A stretch of DNA of 5,304 nt from Candidatus Rokuibacteriota bacterium. Its GTDB lineage: Bacteria > Methylomirabilota > Methylomirabilia > Rokubacteriales > CSP1-6. Under the pieces are notes generated by a model that was not told the DNA's origin, made no database searches, and was given only the letters and a program-made list of their open reading frames with translations. The stretch lies in the NCBI GenBank assembly GCA_016201575.1, contig JACQCN010000030.1, positions 1-5,304 of the forward strand, given 5' to 3'. A program made the position numbers and the translations under genes. Positions 1-4,691 of the stretch are shown here, one piece after another. How positions within the stretch are numbered: the first letter of the stretch is position 1; the number at the start of each line of letters is the position of its first letter.

Positions 1-129
1 CTTCAGATTTATTTTCTGGCTGCTTTTTTCTCTTTCGGCTGTTTTCTCTTTTTTGTTGTTCGACACGAACGTAAACAGCAAGGCTGAAGACACAGCATCT
101 ATAGTCGGAGACGTGTGCTCTTCCGATCT
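1..129. other. Non-genomic contig edge containing Illumina adapter sequence
   Basis: Bases 109-129 match the 21-base 3' end of the standard Illumina read-2 adapter (core ACGTGTGCTCTTCCGATCT at 111-129). Bases 1-108 are AT-rich with runs of T and C, quite unlike the GC-rich sequence from 130 onward, and they hold no credible gene. A bacterial coding frame (the GGDEF gene on the minus strand) is intact right up to base 130 and is broken exactly at the adapter end. I therefore read 1-129 as library or assembly artefact rather than biology. The short open frames crossing this junction should not be annotated. Confidence 0.93.
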
Positions 130-972
130 GTCGCTCACGCGCGAGCCCGCGTGCGGGATGTCGAGCCCCTCGACCCGCGATCGCAGCGCCTCGGCCACGG
201 CGGCGGCGCCAGCGGGGTTGGTCCCCGCGAGGACGACCGCGAACTCCTCGCCGCCGTAGCGGGCGGCAAGGTCGCCGGGGCGGTTGAGCGCCGTGTCGAG
301 CGCGTTCGCCACCCGCTTCAGGCAGTCGTCGCCGCTCTGATGGCCGTAGGTGTCGTTGTAGGCCTTGAAGAAATCGATGTCGATCATGATCAGCGACATC
401 GGCGTCGAGCTGCGGAGCGCGCGGCGCCACTCCAGGTCGATGAACTCGTCGAACCGCCGCCGGTTGGCGATCACCGTCAGCCCGTCGAGGAAGGAGATGT
501 ACTGGAGCCGCTGGTAGGCGGCGTCGAGCAGCCGCGCCACTTCGAGCGATTCCTCCTCCAGCGCCTTCCGCCGGTCGATCTCGCGCTTGAGCCGGAGGCA
601 CGCGCGCACGCGCGCGAGCAGCTCGAGCCGCGCCGGCGGCTTGGCGATGTAGTCGGTGGCGCCGGCGGCGAAGGCCTGCTCCAGCGCGCCGGTCTCCGCC
701 GGCCCCGCCATCATGATGATCGGGATGTCGCGCAGCCGCTCGTGCCCGTTGATGACCGCGCACGCCTCGATCCCGCTCATCTCCGGCATCGCCACGTCCA
801 GGAGGATGACGTCGATGCCCGCCGGAGCGAGGGCGGGATCGTCGAGCCCGAGCTGCCGGAAGGCCTGGCGGGAGGAGCCGACGGTCAGCACCTCGGTGTA
901 GCCCTCGTTCCCGAGGAGCGACTTCACCAGATTCCGGTCGTCCGCCGCGTCGTCCACGATCAGGATCGCCAT
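130..972 (-). CDS. Response regulator diguanylate cyclase (REC-GGDEF), C-terminus missing
   Basis: This is a two-component output protein predicted to make cyclic di-GMP from two GTP in the cytoplasm when its receiver domain is phosphorylated. It starts at ATG 972-970 and is read leftward; 281 codons are present. Residues 1-~125 form a REC domain with the acidic pair D7-D8, phospho-acceptor D59 in LLDVAMPEMSG, and K111-P112. A linker helix (~126-160) leads to a GGDEF domain: DGLTVIANRRRF at 163-174, metal-site region IDIDFFK at 197-203, product-inhibition I-site RPGD at 231-234, then five residues to the active-site GGEEF at 240-244. The architecture resembles single-REC PleD or WspR-type enzymes. 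The frame ends at D281 where adapter sequence begins, so perhaps 30-45 residues of the GGDEF domain are lost; the truncation is technical. Oddities: A89 sits where REC domains normally carry the switch Thr/Ser, and V167 replaces the usual Gly of the LTG motif. AAGG at 981-978 (minus strand) is a suitable ribosome binding site. Confidence 0.93.
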
Positions 973-1146
973 ACGCCCCTTGAGAGCAAGCACAGACGAT
1001 GCCAGCTCTAACTACCGACGAAATAGACTAAACTCGGCATCGACACGATATCGATTCCAGGCAGAGTGGCACGCGCATGCCGTCAGGTCTTGCGGGGAGA
1101 TAATTGTTCGGGATCGTCCGGGCACTGGTGCGATCCTCGTGGTCTG
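973..1146. promoter_or_regulatory. Divergent intergenic region between the REC-GGDEF gene and ftsK
   Basis: These 174 bases separate two divergently transcribed genes, so promoters for both should lie here. The segment is less GC-rich than its flanks (for example around 1006-1060 and 1099-1110). Visible elements are: a -24/-12-like site reading toward the REC-GGDEF gene (1004-989, listed separately); GATAAT at 1099-1104, a good -10 hexamer for ftsK but without a recognisable -35 at normal spacing; and an interrupted inverted repeat ATCGA (1039-1043) / TCGAT (1051-1055) overlapping the palindrome CGATATCG (1046-1053), which could be an operator. None is strong enough alone to name a regulator. 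No RNA gene is seen. Confidence 0.5.
989..1004 (-). promoter_or_regulatory. Possible sigma-54 -24/-12 element upstream of the REC-GGDEF gene
   Basis: On the minus strand, TGGCA (1004-1000) is followed at exact sigma-54 spacing by GTGCT (993-989); ten bases separate the -24 GG from the -12 GC. Seven of the eight core TGGC/TTGC bases match. The weakness is position: transcription would start near 978, leaving a leader of only about six bases before ATG 972 and excluding the AAGG ribosome binding site from the message. It is a candidate only. Confidence 0.22.
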
Positions 1147-3360
1147 ATGCTGACGACTGCTCCGACGAAGATCGTAGACAAAGGTTCCGCGACGGAGATC
1201 GGGGCGCGCCGCCTGCGCGCGAAGAAGCCCGCGCGTCAGGCCGGGCGCTGGCTGCGCGAGGTGAAAGGCATCCTCGCGCTGGCGCTCGCGGCCTTCGGCC
1301 TGACCGCGATCGCCGCGTTCGACCCCGCGGTGCACCCGCTCGATCAGTCGGGCCCCGTGGGCCCGATCGGCGTGTGGCTCGGGTGGCTCTTCTTCACCGC
1401 CTTCGGCCACGCGGCGTACATCGTCCCGCTGCTGCTCGGCCTCTGGGGCGTGTCCGCCTTCGTGCGCCCGGTGCTTCACCGCGGGGCGCCGATGCTGGCG
1501 GGGATGGCGGTCCTGCTGGTGGCGGTGACCGGCGTCCTCGCGCTCGCATCCGACACGCTGAGCGAGGTGCGGATCCATCGCGGCGGCATGCTGGGCGGGG
1601 CGGTCGTCGAGACGCTGAAGCTCTCGGTGGGCGGGGCCGGCACCTGGCTCGTGCTGCTGGCGGCGATGCCGATCGGCTTCCTGCTCGTGACCCAGTCGTC
1701 GTTCGCCGCGCTGGGCCGGCGGGTCGGCGCGCGCGTGGCGGCGCTGCGGAGCCGCGCGCGCCCGAAGCCCGCGCCGGTGCAGCCGGAGCTGCCGTTGTTC
1801 GCGGCCTCGCCCGCCGGAGCCGAGTCCGAGGCGCCGGCGGCGCCGCCGCCCCCCGTGGTCATCGAGCTCGCGAAGCCCCGCGGCGGTCTCGCCGAGAAGG
1901 GCCTGGCCTGGCAGGAGACGTTCGACTTCGGCAAAAGCGGCGCGCAGGCCTTCCAGCTCCCGCCGGTCGGCCTGCTCCAGGCCCCGCCGGCCTCCGCGCT
2001 GCGGATGACGCGCGAGGCGCTGCAGGACAACGCCGAGATCCTCCGGCGCAAGCTCCAGGACTTCGAGGTCGAGGGCCGCATCGTGCAGGTGAGCCCCGGG
2101 CCGGTCATCACGTCCTACGAGTTCGAGCCGGCGCCGGGCGTCAAGGTGAGCCAGGTCGTGAACCTCACCGACGACCTCGCGCTCGCGCTGAAAGCGGCCA
2201 GCGTCCGGATCGTCGGGCCGATCCCCGGCCGCGGCACCGTCGCCATCGAGGTGCCGAACCCGGAGCCGACGACCGTCTACCTGCGCGAGATCTTCGTCTC
2301 GACGGACTTCGTGGAGTCCAAGGGCCGGCTGCCCCTCGCGCTCGGCAAGGACGTGACCGGCCAGGCGGTCGTGTCCGACCTCACCGCGATGCCGCACCTG
2401 CTGATCGCGGGCGCTACGGGGTCGGGCAAGTCGGTCGGGCTGAACACGATGATCTGCTCCATCCTCTACAAGTCCACGCCCGCCGACGTGCGCTTCCTGA
2501 TGATCGATCCCAAGCGGCTCGAGCTCGGCGTCTACCAGGGCATCCCGCACCTGCTGGCCCCGGTGGTGACCGACGCCAAGGAGGCGGCGGCGCGCCTGCG
2601 CTGGATCGTGGCCAAGATGGACGAGCGCTACAAGCTCCTCCAGGGCAAGCAGGTGCGCAACATCGAGGGCTACAACAAGGCGGCGGGGCCGGCGGAGAAG
2701 CTGCCCTACTGGGTGGTCGTGGTCGACGAGCTGGCCGACCTGATGGTGGTGTCGGCCGGCGAAGTGCAGACCTCGCTCGTGCGCCTGGCCCAGATCGCGC
2801 GGGCGGTCGGCATTCACCTGATCATCGCCACCCAGCGGCCCTCGGTCGACGTCGTCACCGGCCTCATCAAGGCCAACTTCCCCACGCGCATCGCCTTCCA
2901 GGTGGCCTCCAAGGTCGACTCCCGCACCGTGCTCGACGGCAACGGCGCCGAGCAGCTCCTGGGCCGGGGCGACATGATCTTCGTGCCGCCGGGGGCGGCC
3001 CGGCAGGTCCGCGTGCACGGGTCCTGGGTGTCGGACGAGGAGGTCAAGGCGATCGGCGAGTTCCTGTGCAAGCAGGGCGCCGCGGTGTACGAGGAGGTGG
3101 CCCTCCCCACGGACGACGTCGAGGCCGGCGAGGCGAATGCGGCCGAGCGCGACGACGTCTACTGGGATGCGGTGCAGCTGATCATCGGGCAGCGCCAGGC
3201 ATCGATCTCGTTCCTGCAGCGGCGGCTCAGGCTCGGGTACCCCAAGGCGGCCCGGTTCATCGATATGCTGGAGCAAGACCGGGTCATCGGGCCGGGCGAC
3301 GGCGCCAAGCCGCGCGAGGTCCTGGTGGGGCCGGAATATCTCGCCAGGCGAGGGAAGTGA
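1147..3360 (+). CDS. ftsK: DNA translocase FtsK/SpoIIIE
   Basis: This is a septum-anchored, ATP-driven double-stranded DNA pump that clears and aligns chromosome termini during division. The 737-residue protein has a basic N-terminus and hydrophobic membrane segments at about 41-58, 73-106 (probably two passes) and 116-134, plus 166-183. An Ala/Pro-rich linker of about 100 residues follows (~184-285). The translocase motor comprises the alpha domain and the RecA-like beta domain, with Walker A GATGSGKS at 422-429, Walker B VVVVDE at 523-528 and the ATQRPSVDVV motif at 561-570. The C-terminal gamma winged helix (~669-730, with SISFLQRRLRLGYPKAARF) recognises KOPS-type polar DNA motifs and, in species with XerCD-dif, contacts XerD. 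The short linker makes it much closer in size to SpoIIIE-like forms than to the 1329-residue E. coli FtsK. ATG 1147 is preferred because it gives a normal basic leader before the first membrane helix; GTG 1066 would add 27 residues without family character. No strong ribosome binding site precedes ATG 1147, so the start is less certain than the identity. It is the first gene of the ftsK-lolA-yajQ cluster. Confidence 0.97.
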   Translation: MLTTAPTKIVDKGSATEIGARRLRAKKPARQAGRWLREVKGILALALAAFGLTAIAAFDPAVHPLDQSGPVGPIGVWLGWLFFTAFGHAAYIVPLLLGLWGVSAFVRPVLHRGAPMLAGMAVLLVAVTGVLALASDTLSEVRIHRGGMLGGAVVETLKLSVGGAGTWLVLLAAMPIGFLLVTQSSFAALGRRVGARVAALRSRARPKPAPVQPELPLFAASPAGAESEAPAAPPPPVVIELAKPRGGLAEKGLAWQETFDFGKSGAQAFQLPPVGLLQAPPASALRMTREALQDNAEILRRKLQDFEVEGRIVQVSPGPVITSYEFEPAPGVKVSQVVNLTDDLALALKAASVRIVGPIPGRGTVAIEVPNPEPTTVYLREIFVSTDFVESKGRLPLALGKDVTGQAVVSDLTAMPHLLIAGATGSGKSVGLNTMICSILYKSTPADVRFLMIDPKRLELGVYQGIPHLLAPVVTDAKEAAARLRWIVAKMDERYKLLQGKQVRNIEGYNKAAGPAEKLPYWVVVVDELADLMVVSAGEVQTSLVRLAQIARAVGIHLIIATQRPSVDVVTGLIKANFPTRIAFQVASKVDSRTVLDGNGAEQLLGRGDMIFVPPGAARQVRVHGSWVSDEEVKAIGEFLCKQGAAVYEEVALPTDDVEAGEANAAERDDVYWDAVQLIIGQRQASISFLQRRLRLGYPKAARFIDMLEQDRVIGPGDGAKPREVLVGPEYLARRGK

Positions 3361-3362
3361 CC

Positions 3363-4019
3363 ATGCTCGCGGTGTTGCTGGCCGTCGCGCTCCTGCTGTC
3401 CCCCCGCGTCGCCGTCGCGGACTCGGCGCTCGATGACGTCATCGGTCGGATCGAGGACCGCTACGCGAAGCTCGAGGACCTGAAGGCCGCCTTCCAGCAG
3501 ACGTCGTTCAACAAGAGCCTGAACCAGACGATCCCCGCCGACGGCACGGTGTACCTGAAGAAGGGCGGCAAGATGCGCTGGGAGTACCGGGCGCCCTCGC
3601 CGCAGCAGATCGTGTCCGACGGCCGGTCGATCTGGATCTACACGCCCGAGCTGAACCAGGTCAACGTCGGCGAGGCGCCGAAGGTGCTGGCGGGGCCGGC
3701 CGGCAGCTTCCTCGCGGGGCTCGGCAAGCTCCGGACGTACTTCACCGTGCGCTTCCTCGACCCGGCGCAGAAGGTGAACGCCGAGGGCCACTACGTCCTC
3801 GACCTGCGGCCGCGCAAGCCCGAGCCCACCCTCGCCCGCCTCGTCGTCGAGGTCGATCCGCGCGAGTGGCTCGTCCGCGGCGCCGAGGTGTACGATCAGT
3901 TCGACAACACGGTGCGCATGCGGTTCACGAAGATCGCGGCGAACGGCGGGCTGCCGGACCGGCTCTTCGCGTTCGTGCCGCCCAAGGGCGCCGCCACGGT
4001 CCCCATGGACGCCCGGTAG
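3363..4019 (+). CDS. lolA: Outer-membrane lipoprotein carrier protein LolA
   Basis: LolA is the periplasmic chaperone that accepts mature lipoproteins from the LolCDE transporter and carries them across the periplasm to the outer membrane. The 218-residue product has a short hydrophobic signal peptide (about 1-19) with an A-V-A cleavage site before D20. The mature part has the LolA pattern: an amphipathic start, LKAAFQQT at 40-47, a GTVYLKKGGKMRWEY strand pair at 61-75, IVSDGRSIWIYTPELNQV at 83-100, and later beta strands of the half-barrel. Length is typical for the family. The ATG lies two bases after the ftsK stop, with AGGGA (3351-3355) inside the ftsK 3' end as ribosome binding site, so translation is likely coupled. 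ftsK-lolA adjacency is also known from gammaproteobacteria. One oddity is that the signal peptide lacks Lys/Arg in its n-region. The only alternative nearby start, GTG 3357, would not add a charge. Confidence 0.93.
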   Translation: MLAVLLAVALLLSPRVAVADSALDDVIGRIEDRYAKLEDLKAAFQQTSFNKSLNQTIPADGTVYLKKGGKMRWEYRAPSPQQIVSDGRSIWIYTPELNQVNVGEAPKVLAGPAGSFLAGLGKLRTYFTVRFLDPAQKVNAEGHYVLDLRPRKPEPTLARLVVEVDPREWLVRGAEVYDQFDNTVRMRFTKIAANGGLPDRLFAFVPPKGAATVPMDAR

Positions 4020-4030
4020 CAAGGTCGGAG

Positions 4031-4525
4031 ATGGCCGAGAACTCGTTCGACGTCGTCTGCAAGGTCGACATGCAGGAGGTCACCAACGCCCTGGACCAGG
4101 CGCGGCGGGAGATCGAGACCCGCTACGACCTGAAGGGCACGAAGAACGAGGTGACGCAGGAGAAGAACGAGCTCACCGTGCTCGCGGCCGACGAGATGAA
4201 GCTGCGCGCGGTGGTCGACATCCTCCAGTCCAAGCTCCACCGGCGGGGCGTGCCGCTCAAGGCGCTGAGCTTCGGCGACGTGGAGTCGGCGGCGGGCGGC
4301 GCGCTCCGCCAGAAGATCACGCTCCAGCAGGGCATCCCGCCGGACAAGGCCAGGGAGATCGTGCGCCTGATCAAGGACACCAAGCTGAAGCTGCAGGCGT
4401 CGATCCAGCAGGACCAGGTCCGCGTGTCCGCCAAGAGCCGCGACGACCTCCAGGCCGTGATCGCGATGCTCCGCCAGAAGGACCTGGGGATCGCGCTCCA
4501 GTTCGAGAATTACCGGAGCGGCTGA
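4031..4525 (+). CDS. yajQ: YajQ family cyclic di-GMP/nucleotide-binding protein
   Basis: This is a small cytoplasmic protein of the UPF0234/YajQ family, built from two ferredoxin-like folds. Family members bind nucleotides; a Xanthomonas member was shown to bind c-di-GMP and act with a LysR-type regulator, and the Pseudomonas syringae protein influences phage phi6 transcription. The 164 residues match the usual length (E. coli about 163). Recognisable segments are SFDVVCKVDMQEVTNALDQA at 5-24, ReiETRYDLKGT around 26-37, and the highly conserved C-terminal part with IKDTKLKLQASIQ at 114-126 and KSRDDLQAVIAMLR at 135-148, ending in LQFENYR. The start ATG lies 11 bases after the lolA stop with AAGG (4021-4024) at six bases, so it is probably cotranscribed with ftsK and lolA. 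Whether this one binds c-di-GMP is inferred from family only; the neighbouring diguanylate cyclase makes the idea reasonable. Confidence 0.95.
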   Translation: MAENSFDVVCKVDMQEVTNALDQARREIETRYDLKGTKNEVTQEKNELTVLAADEMKLRAVVDILQSKLHRRGVPLKALSFGDVESAAGGALRQKITLQQGIPPDKAREIVRLIKDTKLKLQASIQQDQVRVSAKSRDDLQAVIAMLRQKDLGIALQFENYRSG

Positions 4526-4553
4526 GCCCTCAGCAGCTCTTGGCCGGTACGGA

Positions 4554-4579
4554 GCCCCGCGCCAATCTGGCAGCGGGGC
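4554..4579. repeat. Strong inverted repeat after yajQ (11-bp stem)
   Basis: GCCCCGC (4554-4560) pairs with GCGGGGC (4573-4579), and the stem continues with GCCA (4561-4564) against TGGC (4568-4571), leaving one bulged A (4572) and a three-base loop. It begins 29 bases past the yajQ stop, a natural place for a terminator, but no T-tract follows. It could instead be a transcript-stabilising hairpin or a dyad protein-binding site: its centre is about 105 bases upstream of the predicted sigma-54 transcription start near 4672, within the usual range for enhancer sites. Confidence 0.6.
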
Positions 4580-4582
4580 GCA

Positions 4583-4631
4583 CCGCCGGCACGCCCGGAA
4601 CTATGAAGCCTGCCGGCGGCGACATACTTTT
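4583..4631 (+). terminator. Possible Rho-independent terminator of the ftsK-lolA-yajQ unit
   Basis: CCGCCGGCA (4583-4591) and TGCCGGCGG (4611-4619) are a perfect 9-bp inverted repeat with a 19-base loop, followed by a spaced run of T (CTTTT, 4627-4631). The T-run sits about eight bases after the stem and the loop is large, so this is an imperfect terminator. The same dyad centred near 4601 lies about 70 bases upstream of the predicted start at 4672 and could equally be an activator-binding site for the downstream gene. Confidence 0.35.
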
Positions 4632-4644
4632 CAGTGGTTAACCG

Positions 4645-4661
4645 CTGGCGCCTTTCTTGCG
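4645..4661 (+). promoter_or_regulatory. Sigma-54 (-24/-12) promoter for the mini-RpoN gene
   Basis: CTGGC at 4645-4649, seven bases, then TTGC at 4657-4660 gives exactly the YTGGC-N7-TTGC arrangement of sigma-54 promoters, including a T-rich segment just before the -12 element. All eight core bases match and the GG-to-GC spacing is canonical (ten bases). Transcription would begin near 4672, giving a leader of about 20 bases before ATG 4692. GGCGCC occurs at 4647-4652 and again at 4663-4668, so the promoter also overlaps a 6-bp inverted repeat. Activity would require a AAA+ enhancer-binding activator and integral sigma-54 supplied from elsewhere. Confidence 0.6.
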
Positions 4662-4691
4662 GGGCGCCGTGCCGAGGAACTCGAGAACTGG

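Noticed and set aside
115..1011. Plus-strand frame of about 298 codons opposite the REC-GGDEF gene
   Set aside because: It begins inside the adapter sequence and is an antisense shadow of a minus-strand gene with clear REC and GGDEF motifs.
1067..1080. TGGCACG upstream of ftsK as a sigma-54 promoter
   Set aside because: The following GC dinucleotide is one base too close to the GG (nine instead of ten), and sigma-54 is strict about this spacing.
1066..1146. GTG 1066 as the ftsK start
   Set aside because: It would add 27 residues rich in Gly, Ser and Cys that do not resemble FtsK N-termini; ATG 1147 gives a normal basic leader. Not fully excluded.
973..1146. CRISPR array, tRNA, riboswitch or insertion sequence ends, looked for in the intergenic regions (here and 4526-4691)
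   Set aside because: No repeated spacer pattern, cloverleaf with tRNA-like arms, known aptamer motif, or terminal repeats with target duplication could be seen.
1012..3276. A 754-codon open frame on the minus strand opposite ftsK
   Set aside because: Its translation is rich in Arg, His, Gly, Asp and Leu with no recognisable domain, typical of an antisense shadow in high-GC DNA; the plus strand there encodes an unmistakable FtsK.
1104..4019. A 971-codon plus-strand open frame that runs through ftsK in another frame and into lolA
   Set aside because: Only the last 218 codons are real (LolA). The upstream part is an Arg/Gly/Ala-rich out-of-frame reading of ftsK, not an N-terminal fusion.
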